Position numbers and translations under genes: made by a program | Source of the DNA: Sorex araneus | Lineage: Eukaryota > Chordata > Mammalia > Eulipotyphla > Soricidae | Direction of reading: 5' to 3' | Assembly (NCBI RefSeq): GCF_027595985.1 | Contig: NC_073302.1 | Coordinates: forward strand, 13,768,311-13,832,310 | Length of the DNA: 64,000 nucleotides | Part shown: positions 44,011 through 55,430 of the stretch, piece after piece | Layout: every line of letters starts with the position of its first letter | How positions within the stretch are numbered: the stretch's first letter is position 1 | The notes under the pieces: generated by a model | What the model was told of the DNA's origin: nothing | The model's database searches: none | The model's input: the letters and a program-made list of their open reading frames with translations, nothing else

Positions 44011-44469
44011 GTAAGTGCTTAGGACGGTGCAAGAGCTTAAAATTATACACACACATATACACACTGGGCTCCTTGCCCAGAAAACCAATCATCCTTCAAA
44101 ACGGGTGGAAAGAGCAACAAGGGAAATGAACTCAGGAGGGGTCTGTAAGAGGAAAGAAGACGGAGGCAGGCGGTGCTCAGATTCATGGACAGGAGTGCAC
44201 AGTCTCTCGGGGTGAGCTTGGCCATGCTGATGGCTGGACTGCTGGCCAGATGCAGGAGACTCCATCCTGGACCTCCAATGGTCACTGGGGAGGCGATGAT
44301 CTAATTGCCCCCCTGGATGTATTCCGCTTGGAGGTCTCACAAGCACTTGAAGTCAGTCTGGGTAAATCTAACCTACGCTGTCTACCTCCTCTCTGTGGTT
44401 GCTTATCTTAGTTCATAGTTATCTTGGTTAAGAAAGAGAGACTGATTTCCTTCTTATGTGTATATAACT
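44011..44469. other. Unassigned non-coding DNA
   Basis: No feature recognised apart from a short ACACACATATACACAC run. Confidence 0.4.
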
Positions 44470-44695
44470 AAACGTAATGAAGAAACAATAGATGTCAGAA
44501 GGCAACAGAAACTGGGAACTGGTCTTCAGTAGGAAGCAGGGAGAATGGGAAGAAGGACCAGGAGAGGGTAGGAGGCATATAAAGTTGGAGAACGGGGACA
44601 GTGGTGGAAGGAAGTGGAAACTCTGGTGGAGTACATAGTTCTGGGATATTATAAACAGGAAACCCTACCACTAACAGTTTTGTAAATCTGATCCA
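44470..44695 (+). mobile_element. L1-like 3' end, tentative
   Basis: GAAGGCAACAGAAACTGGGA ... GGTGGAAGGAAGTGGAAACT ... AACAGTTTTGTAAATCTG resembles an L1 3' UTR end. Diverged. Confidence 0.35.
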
Positions 44696-44948
44696 GCCAT
44701 AGGGCTTTGAAGAGTCTGAGGATGAAATAATAGATGCTTTCCTGCTGGACCTCCAATGAGACAGAGATGGTGTTCATTTTTCTCAGGACCTGACACAGAA
44801 CATACATAAATGAATGAGAAAAAAATGAGCTAATGAATGAATGAACATTGTAGTGTGGGAAAATAATCTCCACTATCCCCTGAGCACATTGACAATTCAC
44901 CCTTAGTCCTGACTCTCACAATCTCCCCTTACACACCTCTGCTATTAG

Positions 44949-44949
<1 letters not shown>

Positions 44950-44990
<41 letters not shown>
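44950..44990. repeat. (CA)n microsatellite
   Basis: About 19 CA units. Confidence 0.98.
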
Positions 44991-44993
<3 letters not shown>

Positions 44994-45004
44994 TTTTAAT
45001 GACC

Positions 45005-45140
45005 ATTTGATGTATTAGACTCACCACTTGACTTCAAGGTCAAGGACTTTGTCTCATTCATCCTTATGTTCTCATCATCTAGCTCAACGTGGTACATATA
45101 GAGTTGTGAATCAAGGTTTGCCAAATGAGTGAATCAACCC
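45005..45140 (+). mobile_element. L2 3' end
   Basis: AAGGTCAAGGACTTTGTCTC, CTTATGTTCTCATCATCTAG and AATGAGTGAATCAA follow the L2 3' terminal order. Confidence 0.6.
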
Positions 45141-45737
45141 ATCAGTCTATTTCATTTCAAAGGGCTGGAGAAGTCATTCTGTGGTTGAATGGAAATCCAC
45201 TTCCTGTTACTTCCACTAACCCAACTCAGTTCCTTTATCACTGATTATGTTCCCTGCAATCGCCTGGACTCTGTTAATTCAGGAGGTCAGCTCTCAAGGC
45301 AATAAGTTCCTCTGCCTCTGGAGCATCCCCACCAGCTCTGCGCCTTTCATAACAGACCACCAGGAAAGAAAGATGAAATCTTGTTTGATGTCTCCTCTAG
45401 CTGCATGTGTGAGTCTCTGAATCAGTGTGGTCCTCAGACGTAGGATGCTGTGCCCAAAGTGGTCCAGCCCAGCTACAAAAACCATGCCTTCCTGTCAAGT
45501 TCTTCTGGGAGAGCAGTTCTCCGAGGCTTTTGAAGTAGAGGATTCAAATTTTCACCTTCGTGTGAAATTACTTCTGACCCTGGGTAGTGCTTCTCACTCA
45601 TTTCCACATTCTTTTCACAGATTATCAGGATAGGCTCCTGAAGAGCTCCAGTATTTTGGACATAAGCAAGTGAGACAGGTATATAGCAGGTGCTCTACAA
45701 AACTCATATGTCCCTTCCCACGGATAATGGAATTTAA

Positions 45738-45916
45738 TTTTTTTTTTAAATTATTGTTTGCATCACACTCAGCAATGTTCAGGGCTGTTACTCCTAGCTC
45801 AGCACTCAGGAATTGCTCCTGATGTGCTCAGAGGACCATATGGGATGCTGAGGATTGAACCTGGGTCAGCTGCATGCAAGGCAAATGCCCTACCTGCTGT
45901 ACTATAGTTCCGGCCC
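45738..45916 (-). mobile_element. Shrew SINE, A-tailed class, antisense
   Basis: T-run, CAGCACTCAGGAATTGCTCC, GAGGATTGAACCTGGG (reverse B box), CTATAGTTCCGGCCCC (reverse head). Confidence 0.92.
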
Positions 45917-46680
45917 CAGTGATGGCTCTCTCTGGCAAGTATCTGCAGGCTTTCTTTGGAGCATGTGCTCATTTGGGTCATAGACTAGTAAGCTGGGGAT
46001 TCACCCATGCTGGTGGGAGGTTCATCTTCCTACCCATCATGCTGGCTCCCACTGGGACATGTCCTACACGGTTTCCCAAAGTGGACTCAACCCCCAGTGG
46101 CCCATGGTAAAAATCTGCTCATTAGTGCACCTTTCTTGTCTTTCTTTCCCCGATTCCTTCCCCCACACTTTTACTCTCTTGGACTGCGTCCTACATTAAT
46201 CACTGGCACTCCAGCTATAGCCTCAAGGTTTGCTTCTGAGGAATCCCAACCACGCTAAGGCACAAAATGCCTAATTTTCACAAAACTGATCCTCCAACAA
46301 GGGAAGGTGATGCTAAGCTAGATCACAGTCAAGTAAGTGTGGGACCATCAGCGCAGGGGCCTACAAAATACATACCCTGGAGACACATTTGCTGCAAGTG
46401 AAGTGTGTTTCTCAGAAAGTGACTTTAAGCTGAATTCAGGGATTGGCTCATTAAAAATCAAACAAACAAACAAATAAAAAACCAACTTCTGGATTTCTCC
46501 TGGCTGCTAGCTTCAGTTCTGCAGACGTAATTTGGTACAGTCCCCTCTACAGCTGAGCAGTGCATTCTGGTCGGATGCCTTTTAAACTCTTTTCAGAAGG
46601 AAAAGAGGCTAGGGAGAACTGATCTTTTCTGTTTTTTTTTTTCTCTCTCAGGGCCCCCTCCGTAGCAGGCCCTGTTACAA
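45917..46680. other. Unassigned non-coding DNA
   Basis: No feature recognised. Confidence 0.45.
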
Positions 46681-46689
46681 AGGTGATTT

Positions 46690-46860
46690 GCATCGGCTAG
46701 CTCCTCTGATTCTCAGTCAGGCTGTAGAGGTTGGTGTCGGGGGTCACTTTTCAGAGATGAGGCAGCCGAGATGCAGACAGGAGCTGTTGGCTCCAGGGCA
46801 CACAGTCAGGCGGGGCTGAGCCCGGTTCTTCTCAGGCTGACCCGAAGCATCAACTGACCG
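46690..46860 (-). mobile_element. MIR SINE, antisense
   Basis: TTTCAGAGATGAGGCAGCCG, GCACACAGTCAGGCGGGGCT and GAGCCCGGTTCTTC follow the antisense MIR order. Confidence 0.6.
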
Positions 46861-47184
46861 ACAGCCTCTGCTGTCAGCTCCCGTGCCACTTTTTTCTCTT
46901 CTTGGAGAGAAACTCCCGGGGCCAGCAGGGTCATTCTTATGTTACAGCTGAGACAGCTCAGAGAGCAGGAGCGATGGCTCGGAATATGGAACCACGCTGA
47001 ATACGGGACCTGAACATACTATAGCCTTCCCCTGCTCCCTTCCTCCATCCGGGCTACCCATGAGTCAAAATTGAAAAGCAACATGGGGTGCTCCCACCAA
47101 GCCCAGTTCTCTGCGTGACTGACCAGGGCAGCTCTACACTCTGCTCCAGCAATTTCTTGGCTGCAAGCTCAGTCCTGACTTGTT

Positions 47185-47375
47185 ACCACTGATATTCAAA
47201 TTTGACTTCTACACCCACACTCAGAGCAAGGTGATCTGGGCAAGGCATGTATCGTCTTGGTTCCCCCCTCCATAACATGGGGGGATAATAATAGCAACTA
47301 TCTTGTGGGATTGCTGTGAAGATTAAATACAATAATACAAGGAAAGGTCTGGAAGAATCCTCGAAGCAATATATC
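47185..47375 (+). mobile_element. MIR SINE
   Basis: ATCTGGGCAAGGCATGTATC, CATAACATGGGGGGATAATA and TGTGGGATTGCTGTGAAGAT then AATACAATAATACAAG follow MIR to its 3' end. Confidence 0.75.
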
Positions 47376-47985
47376 ACCACTTAGGTGCTTATCGTTCCAA
47401 CTTGCTTGGTGTTTAGTACGTACGGAGAGGCACCAGGCTACTGGATTCCATTTCGCCCTCTTGCATCTGTGAGCTTGGCGTTATTATTCTATTTTACAAA
47501 GGAGGAGACACTTGCCTTGGAGTCAGACAGCTGGTGGCGGGGCTGAGCGGCCTGACTCTGAAGCTGAAGCTCCTGATATTTCACTGCACAGCTTCTCTTT
47601 GGTCCAACATGGTCTGCAGCTGCTACCCGGAGCCTGAGTCAATGCACCCCAGGCTTGTCCTTCATCCTCTATGTCAGCGCAAGCTGATGTTCCTGCAGCA
47701 GATAGCGTCTCTCGCTGCTAACGTGGGCCATAGGCAGGACTGGCCAGAACTGGAATCCTGCTGTCTTCGCCCCAGATTCCAGATTGCACAATCTGCTCCT
47801 CGTCTTCATTGCTAACCATCTGCAGAAGCCCTCTAAGCCCTTCAGAGAAAGCTCATCAGGGAACTCACCCACCCGCACCCAGACCCATTTCCCCCTCTTG
47901 CCATCACTTAGTAAGATACCCATCTTTTAAACTAGGGGCCCTGCTGTAATATTAAGGCAGTAATTTATACACTTGGCTCCTGGAG
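47376..47985. other. Unassigned non-coding DNA
   Basis: GTTATTATTCTATTTTACAA near 47480 may be a further antisense MIR. No gene. Confidence 0.35.
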
Positions 47986-47989
47986 CTTC

Positions 47990-48245
47990 TGGCTGTTTCA
48001 AAGGCATTGATCACCCCGGAGCACTCATACATGATTCAGGCTTACTCCTCCAACTCCTCTGCCAGCTATTGATTCCAATGACATTATTTATCAATTACGA
48101 AAGGTTTATTCCTCACTCGCTCCTGCACAAAAGAATCCGCGCATTTATTTTACAGCATGATTTATTGACACGTCACCATGCATTACATGGAAAATTGAAT
48201 TTTTGGAGACTAGAGAACCTTAGGAAATTTCACAGGTTCAATTAG
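47990..48245. other. Repeat-free block, candidate conserved element
   Basis: About 250 bp with TTATTTATCAATTACGAAAG, AAGAATCCGCGCATTTATTT and GATTTATTGACACGTCACCATG. It has a homeobox/MEF2-like AT-rich core plus a CRE-like ACGTCA. No repeat or open frame of note. Confidence 0.35.
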
Positions 48246-48654
48246 ACAGGAGAACATCAAAGAGTTTAATGATACTATTTTTCATCCATTTGCTGCAGCA
48301 CTGGGAGGGTAGGGGCCCTGGGGCGAGGTCAGTTCAGAATACCAAACTGCTCAGGTGTGCACTTAAAGGATAAAGACCTCCAAGCTCCAACCCACCTCAG
48401 AGTCTTGCCACAAAGCTTCAGTTGGAGATTAAACTGTTTGCTTAAGGTATGCCAATTTTTTGTCTCCAGAACAACAAACTTTTCCTTGGGCTTTGGGGGA
48501 GATCTGGATAGAGCTTCCCTTGAACCATAATAGAAAGAAGGGGAAGCTGGGGTGGTGTGTTAGGGTAAGAGAAAAGTGGTGACATAATCACTCTGGTAGT
48601 TTCTCAGCCTATCCCCTGAATTTGTGTGCTCTATCTCTTTTAATAGCGAGGCTG

Positions 48655-49610
48655 AAATTTCATTTTTTCTAAAATGATTTTATTGTCATTCAGTGACATG
48701 GTTATAGTAGTCTTAACATTTATGGTGTTGAGGTACTAAGTTTCTATACCTCACCACCACAAAAGTGCCCACAATCTTCCACCTCTTGCCTAATGTCACC
48801 TCTAGTCAAAACTTTATTTCTTATCAGCTCTGCCTCCAGTAATGGTTAATGTTTTATAATTCAAGGCTAAGGGCTTGTTATTCCTTATTCTATTTCCCCT
48901 TGTTTTGTCTCTATAGTCTCTGGGTGATTGAAACCATCCTGTATTTGTCTGTCTACCTTACTTTGCTTTTCATGACACCTTACAGGTCATGATGCAACAC
49001 ACTGCTTACTTTTTGTCCTTTCTTATAGCTGCATAGTATTCCACTGTGTTTATAAACCACAACTTCTTTATCTTTGGATATTTGGGTTGTTTCTATATCC
49101 TAGCTGTGTACTAATCAGTGCAATGAACACAGGTGTGCATACATTTTTAAAAAAATTAACATTTTTGGCTCTGTGTTTTAGGATAACTCTTGGCAGGGCT
49201 TGCTGACTACATGGGATGTCGGGGATAGAACCTGGGTTGGCTGTGTGCAAGACAAGCACCCTACCCACTGCACTATCTCTCTAGACCCCCAAACCAATTT
49301 GTTATGGGGTAGATATCACAAAGTGGTATCACTAGGTTATAGTGACTTCTATTTTACTATTTTTGGAGAAATATCCATGCTGCTTTCCATAGAGGGTAAA
49401 TCAGACAACATTACCACCAATAGTCAATGAATATTCCCGTTTCAATGTATCTCTGCCAGCACCCGTTGTTTCCAGACATTTTGGCATATGCCATTATCAT
49501 TGGTGCGAGATGATATCTCATTGCTGTTTTCATTTGCTTTTTCCAGATAGCAAATGACAATGAATACTTTTTCATAGGCCTTCTGGCCATTCGTATTTTT
49601 AGAAATTGAG
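48655..49610 (-). mobile_element. L1 3' region, antisense, split by a SINE
   Basis: CTGCATAGTATTCCACTGTG, CTTTATCTTTGGATATTTGG and AGTGCAATGAACACAGGTGT. After the SINE come TAGATATCACAAAGTGGTAT, TATCCATGCTGCTTTCCATA, AGATGATATCTCATTGCTG and CCTTCTGGCCATTCGTATTT. The pattern is that of L1 ORF2/3' UTR in reverse. Confidence 0.85.
49158..49288 (-). mobile_element. SINE inside L1, antisense
   Basis: TTTTGGCTCTGTGTTTTAGG, GGGGATAGAACCTGGG (reverse B box), CTATCTCTCTAGACCCC (reverse head). Interrupts the L1. Confidence 0.82.
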
Positions 49611-49769
49611 GTTAAAATTTTTAGCCTCTGTCACTTTAACCCTTTGGCTCCTGAGTTTTACACCTTCATTCCCCCAGCCTCTTTCACATGTACAGAAACT
49701 TTAATTCCCTCACTCAACCCTGTGTCCCCATTATGCTTATGGTAGGTTTATTGTCCTGATGGAATCTTA

Positions 49770-50350
49770 GAATGATACAGTGGAAGGTCTGTCTCTTTTA
49801 CATTCCTAACATTCTTCCCAGGAGCAAGTATAGTATAGACATAGTAGATAATAAAACTGTCTTTTATATGCCATGGCCAAGAGCTGGAGATAACTTAAGT
49901 GCCCAGTGCCTGATGATTAGATGGAGAAGATGTGTCACATACACAATGGAATATTTAAGTCAGCTATAGAAAAACTGATGAAACCCCACTACCATAGTGA
50001 TAACACTATGGACCTAGAGGCTGTTATGTTTAATGAAGCAAATCAGATGGAGGAAGACAGAATACCACATGGTTGAACTATCCATGTTGTATATCGACAC
50101 TGATGTTTTGAATAAACTAAGTACAATTTTAAAAAACCTCCAACTTTCAGGCATTGAGACCAAATTAGTGATTATCAATATAGAAGGGGGAAGGAGAGTG
50201 GATAAATATGATAAATAGATTCAATTGTAAGGTGAAAGATAATTTGGACTGAGTTCGAAATCAAGGTAGTATTTACAAATGTTGATTTGCAATGGTACAT
50301 ATCTGAAACATCATCTTATGATAGTTACTTCTATAAAATGATAAATATTA
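49770..50350 (+). mobile_element. L1 3' region, sense
   Basis: AACTTAAGTGCCCAGTGCCT, CACATACACAATGGAATATT and TGAAGCAAATCAGATGGAGG follow the sense L1 order. It is oriented opposite to the L1 just upstream. Confidence 0.7.
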
Positions 50351-50404
50351 TGTCGAATTTTGATGAATAGAGACAATCATATTTCCTTGACTGGTTAACT
50401 GCCT

Positions 50405-50655
50405 CATTGTCTTTATAGCTTATCACCTCCAGGAAGTCTTCCTTGATTTCAAGTGAAAGACAAGGGTGCCCCCAGTGTTATCCCACGCTGGGACACATGT
50501 TTGTGCTGTGTTCTGAGCATCTGTTTACTTACCTAATTTCTGCACTATTGCTCCTTAAGGTTTAGCATGAATCTTAATGGCCCCTATTTTCACTACTTGA
50601 GTACCTGGCAAATAGAGTTCTCAATAGAGGTTTATGTATGGCCTTGATCATTTAT
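50405..50655 (+). mobile_element. L2 3' end
   Basis: CACCTCCAGGAAGTCTTCCT, CTGTGTTCTGAGCATCTG and GAGTACCTGGCAAATAGAGT follow the L2 3' order. Confidence 0.6.
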
Positions 50656-51850
50656 TTTTCAACCAATCATCTGTTGGATATATGAGCAATTTGTATGGGT
50701 TACTAGACATTTGCATTCATTCTTTCAGTTGACCCGCACAATAAATCCATAGGTTGGCTAGGGGTGGCTTCTCTGGGAGTAAGATCAAGAATTTTGCCAT
50801 CTGACAAGTGAAACACGGGGGCTAGACGTGAGTAATTCCCTTCTTGTTGAGGTACAACCCATAAACCAAAGCTAGACAGACTTTGGAACACATATTAGGG
50901 AAATAAAAAAAACGAACAATAATAAATGTTATATGTGGAAATTTTACAGTAATAATAAGGTAAATTTGAATATTAAATAGGGACAGGGATCTAAAATTTT
51001 AGTGGGGTAAAATTCAGGATTAAAATCAGTGTCTAAGATGTTAAAACATGACAGATCGTTTGGATCACTAGAGCCACCATTTATTTAATCAACTTTCCAT
51101 TTCCTAGAATGGGCTGGAGATTAATTTATATCCCTTTGTAACTGTGATAAAGACACAGGCCACTTGCTACAGATTCACTTAAAGGAACAGATTCATTCCC
51201 ATAAGGCTAGCCTTGAAGCAAATTTCTCTAAAGTGAATTAGATTTTCCTATTGATTTACATGATTAAATTAAAGATGTGTTCTCATGGGAAAAGTTGACC
51301 AATAAATGGAATTAATTTTTAACACATGAAAGGGGTAGAAGGAATAGTTGTGCAATAGTCTGTGCCAGTGTCCTGCTAGCTTGGAGCTATTGTGCTCACC
51401 TTGTCATTTGCTTCCTTTGTGACATCAAGCATTCCAGTCTGTAAGACATTTCTTTGCCAAGCTTTATACGTTGGGATGGGGGCAAGAGAGGAAATCAGCC
51501 AGAAAGGAGGCAACCTTTAGTTCTTATTCTGGGCTGGTTGTGGAATGAGATGCTTTCAGATTAGTACAACTACCTTCTGAAGGAGCTTTTATTATCCTTA
51601 TTGTAAAGACAGGGACTCTGATCATTTTAAGCAGAGTCAATCAGAGGGAAAGGGACAAATAGCCAATGATCTCACTCTTATGTTGCTTATGAAGGCACAA
51701 AGCAAGGCAATGGACAGCATTCAACAAAGGCAAACCTTTTTTCTGTTTGTTTGTTTGTCTCGACTTTGACTACAGAACTAAGGTTGCCAGTAAGGGGAAG
51801 ATGGGTGGGGAAGGAAGAAATGGATTGGAAGTGACATAAGAACAGTGGAG
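50656..51850. other. Unassigned AT-rich non-coding DNA
   Basis: No gene or clear repeat recognised. Confidence 0.45.
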
Positions 51851-51851
51851 G

Positions 51852-51943
51852 GTGCTTGCTTCGGCAGCATATACTAAAATGGGAGATTAGCATGGCCCCT
51901 GTGCAAGGATGACACTCAAATTTGTGAATAGTTCTATATTTTT
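51852..51943 (+). pseudogene. U6 snRNA pseudogene with internal deletion
   Basis: Starts GTGCTTGCTTCGGCAGCATA, contains AGATTAGCATGGCCCCTG and GCAAGGATGACACTCAAATT, and ends GTTCTATATTTTT, all clear U6 sequence. Compared with normal U6 (about 107 nt) it lacks roughly 15 nt between the ACTAAAAT and AGATTAGCATGG blocks. That removes the ATACAGAGA box, which pairs with the 5' splice site. It carries several substitutions and is not a functional snRNA gene. Confidence 0.92.
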
Positions 51944-51954
51944 CTTACCAAAAG

Positions 51955-52137
51955 TAGCACACATTTGTTTGGTTTTAATATACTTGCTTGTATTCTCTTA
52001 TATTTGGGCTTAAGTGGCTCCAGAATGAAATATAACAACCTTCACTCACTTCCCTCTAATAGTGGTTGGAAGATGCTCCGTGGTGGATTGGTCTTTAAAT
52101 ATAATCTGTAATAAACTATTGTGAACTACTTTTATGA
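51955..52137 (+). mobile_element. L1-like 3' end repeat, second copy
   Basis: GGGCTTAAGTGGCTCCAGAA, ACTTCCCTCTAATAG and GTAATAAACTATTGTGAACT correspond in order to the repeat at 23800-24310. The middle part is deleted. Confidence 0.55.
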
Positions 52138-52603
52138 AACCCAGGTGTGTGGGACCCGGGGCTGAGATCTCCAAGCCTGCTTGGATCAGGACTGGGCCTC
52201 TTCCGCCCAGATCCCCCATTTTCCAGTAGCTAGAAGGTCACACCCAGAAATTGCCCCCGGTGGCATGTAATCTCATCAACGGCCAACATCCAGAGCCTAT
52301 AAAACCAAGCTCCCGACATCTTATAGCGTTGTTCTCCCTCTCGGAGAACCTGGCAAGCTACCGAGAGTTTCCTGCCCTAATGCGAGAGCCTGGCAAACTC
52401 CCTGTGCCGTATTCATATGCCCAAACCAGTAGCAATGATGGGTCCCATTCCCCTGACCCTGAAAGAGCCTCCAATGAGGCACTGCTGGGAAGGACAAGTA
52501 AAGAGAGGCTTCTAAAATCTCAGGGCTAGGACGAATGGAGACGTTACTGAGACTGCTCGAGAAATTCGACGATCAACGGGATGATGATGGTGATGATGAT
52601 TTA
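52138..52603 (+). mobile_element. Composite shrew retroelement, 5'-truncated
   Basis: Begins at CCCAGGTGTGTGGGACCCGG and includes TGTAATCTCATCAACGGCCA, CTCGGAGAACCTGGCAAGCT and CCTGACCCTGAAAGAGCCTC. The tail is GGACGAATGGAGACGTTACT, GCTCGAGAAATTCGACGATC, (GAT)n. The core reads open as ...LLGRTSKERLLKSQG before a stop, followed out of phase of that stop by DEWRRY, reminiscent of the RTE C-terminus. Confidence 0.88.
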
Positions 52604-53180
52604 TAAAAATAAAATATAAAAATTTCAAAAATCATTTAAAAAAAGAACAGTGGAGGAAGGTCTTTGGCAATTCTGTGGTGTTAGGTGTAGTAAAGTTGTA
52701 TGTCAAATCATTAATGTGAATTATTAGAACCATGTTACCCCAAGAACAATAAAATTAAAAATCAAACCCAAAAGATAGGGATTTCCAGATGTCAGAATCA
52801 GGGAACCACTTGTCCAGGGTTGGGTCTGACTCCAAAGATCATGCTTTATGAGGTTTTTAAGGTTGGGAAACAAAGGGAAGGTAACCCAAAACCACTGGTA
52901 ATGAAAAGATTCACTTTCTGCTTTTTCTGAGGATGGGATCATGGTTTTATCATCTACATGCAGGAATGTCAATTGGCTACAAATTCTCTCAGAATAAACA
53001 GAGAATTGCTCAGTGGCCACTTGGTTCTACAACCATGGTGACAGTTTTGAATCTCCCTGGTTTAAGCTTGAAGTCTTCTATACATGTTAGGTTTTCACAA
53101 CTCCGAGAGCAGGGGAGACCGCACAGTACTGAAAGGAAGCCTATGGCAGAGGGAGGGTCTAGGATCCTGCATTTTTCACT
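52604..53180. other. Unassigned non-coding DNA
   Basis: No feature recognised. Confidence 0.45.
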
Positions 53181-53184
53181 GAGT

Positions 53185-53285
53185 CTCCGACTTTCCCACT
53201 TGCTGTGTGGTATTGGGTTAGCCCTTTCTCCTCTTTGGGCCTCTGTTTCCCATCTGTAAAATAAGGGGAGGGCGGCTGCACAGAA
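53185..53285 (+). mobile_element. MIR SINE
   Basis: ACTTGCTGTGTGGTATTGGG, CTTTGGGCCTCTGTTTCCCA and TCTGTAAAATAAGGGG follow the MIR core. Confidence 0.78.
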
Positions 53286-53389
53286 GATATTCTTTAAGGC
53301 CACCCTTCCCCACATCTGATTTCTATTATTTCTTTGATTGCTTTCTGATTACTCTCAGTGTTCAGACAAAACCAAGCATTGACCGCATG

Positions 53390-53660
53390 TGTGGAAAAAA
53401 ATTGATTGTCTATTTTGTGTATTTAATAGCTGGCATTTAAATGGAGAGATATTTTAGGTTATAGAACGCTGTTTGCAAACATAAAAAATATCATAAAAAT
53501 CAAATATATGCAGTCCGTACACACACCAGCACCAAATCAAGTACACAAACAGAAGTTGAGATGCATCATTATAAGCTCCTGATTGAGAACAAAGCTGCAG
53601 CCATTTCAAAGGCAATTTTCATATAAAAATTGATTCTCTTCATGCTTTTCCCATGATTCA
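53390..53660. other. Repeat-free block, candidate conserved element
   Basis: AT-rich with TTTAATAGCTGGCATTTAAA, GCTGTTTGCAAACATAAAAA and AAAGGCAATTTTCATATAAA. No open frame or repeat recognised. Confidence 0.3.
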
Positions 53661-53829
53661 AATTAGGGAGGATTATGGGCTTAAAAAAAGAGAGACATAA
53701 ATTCTTTAGGAACAACTGTTTAGGAATATGAGTTTTGAAGCTTGAGCTCTGATGGAAATTTGAGTCTAAGGCATCAGTGAGAAATGTAAGTTGGTCTTAA
53801 AAATCCCACAGATGGAGACATAGATTAAG

Positions 53830-53995
53830 TTTCTGCATTCACATGCTACGCCACATTTAATTGTCACCATCACCCTGTCAGAGAGGAGATATAAGCCCAT
53901 TTTATAGAGGGTGAAACAGAGGATTCAAGAGGAGAAGTGACTTCTCCAATATTGAAGAGATTGTAATTGACCCACAAAGACTTTTGATTCTGAAC
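53830..53995 (-). mobile_element. MIR SINE, antisense
   Basis: CATTTTATAGAGGGTGAAAC, GAGAAGTGACTTCTCCAATA and TTGACCCACAAAG follow the antisense MIR order loosely. Confidence 0.5.
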
Positions 53996-54004
53996 TCAAA
54001 ATTA

Positions 54005-54095
54005 TAGTTGGAGATGTAGTTCAAGAGTAGAGCACTTGCCTTGCATGTATAAGGCCCTGGGTTCAGTTTCAGGCACCACAGGACAAAACAAAACT
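54005..54095 (+). mobile_element. tRNA-Ala-like (ID-like) SINE
   Basis: GGAGATGTAGTTCAAGAGTA, GAGCACTTGCCTTGCATGTA and GGCCCTGGGTTCAGTTTCAG, then an A/C-rich tail. The layout is very close to ID-type SINEs (tRNA-Ala derived) and differs from the standard shrew head. It is short (about 75 bp plus tail). Confidence 0.7.
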
Positions 54096-55335
54096 ATACA
54101 CCTAAACCAAACACACACAAAAACCCCATTTCAGTATTTTTCTAATGTTACAGGGATCAAATCAATGAAGCAATGATTTATTTGTCAAAGTTTTGCTGAG
54201 TTGTTATGTTTTAGGTCCCAGGTGGTTCAGAGAGGTCCAGCACTTTGTATACCTAAATATGAGTATCTCAAACAGCCCAGCCTTGTTATGTGGACCCAAA
54301 CATGACCTGCCATCCACTAATTTCTAGAAATCTCTTCAAGGTAACAGAATTTGTACACTACTCACTGCCTGAGCTGTTTGTTTCCCAGTAAAAGTGACTG
54401 CATCTTTCTGGTCTTGAATTTGACTGGATGATGCAACTTTTTTAAGCTTGAGCTTCTTTGTCTGAGAGACAGCATGGCAGGTTACTGGACTGAGTGACAT
54501 GTCTCACATGGTGTGAATGAGAAGAGCTTGGGGCTATATCTTGGGAGTTGATACTTCATTTGTAATCTTGCGAAGCCATAGCTTCTATTCTGCTCTAGTC
54601 GGAAAACTCTAGACATGCTGAGGGGTGAGTTTGGCCAGGAAGAGAGGTGACATGGGGACTGTTTGCAAAGATCCAGGTAAGACATGAGGAGCTGGTCAGG
54701 AATTCATGATTAAGGTGGAAAGGAAAGGGAAAATTTCATGACAAGCCCATGGGACTCAGCCATGTTTGATGGGAGAAGAGGGGTGATTGGCAGCTGTTGG
54801 GAATTTTAAGAAGTTAAATAAATAAAAACTTTCTGTTTTAACTTGAATTGATTGGGAAATAAAGCAAGAGGTTAGTAAAATAGAAATGAAAAACAGAAGT
54901 TTAGTTTTTGTTAAAGTGGAGGCAAGGGAATATGGTTTGCATATAGTCCAGGGTGATATTCAATACTAAACCTTAGAACCAGAAACTTTCTAGTGATGGT
55001 TGTGGTACCTTATTCCTAGAGATGACCTGCTTCCAAGAGAGGAAAAAAAAAGGGGATGCATTATACCTACATGTGCCCAGTGGTGGGATGTGTGAGAGAT
55101 GGATGGGAATGACAGAGGACATCACTGAGTTTCCTTCTCATTAGGACTGGGAAACGGTTGGGTTTCTGATTTATTTAGGTAGCAAGCACAGGATCAGGAG
55201 GAGTCTTGGGAAAGGTTTGGGTTTATGAGGACTTCGCTTGTCCCTTAATGGAGATGGCTGTCTGGCTGTGTAGAAACAGAAGCTCAGGCATGGAAGTTGT
55301 TAACAGACAATATCGGTTTTAGTCATGACCAAAAT
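54096..55335. other. Unassigned non-coding DNA
   Basis: No feature recognised. Confidence 0.45.
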
Positions 55336-55339
55336 GAAT

Positions 55340-55430
55340 ATTGGCCAGGGATGTGACTTTATGGTAGATGCAAGTATCTCATGTGTGACCTGGGCTCAAT
55401 CCCTGGTGCCACAAAAAGAAACCAGAAAAC
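55340..55430 (+). mobile_element. SINE fragment
   Basis: TGACCTGGGCTCAATCCCTG (B box) and GTGCCACAAAAAGAAACC tail. The head is decayed. Confidence 0.55.
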
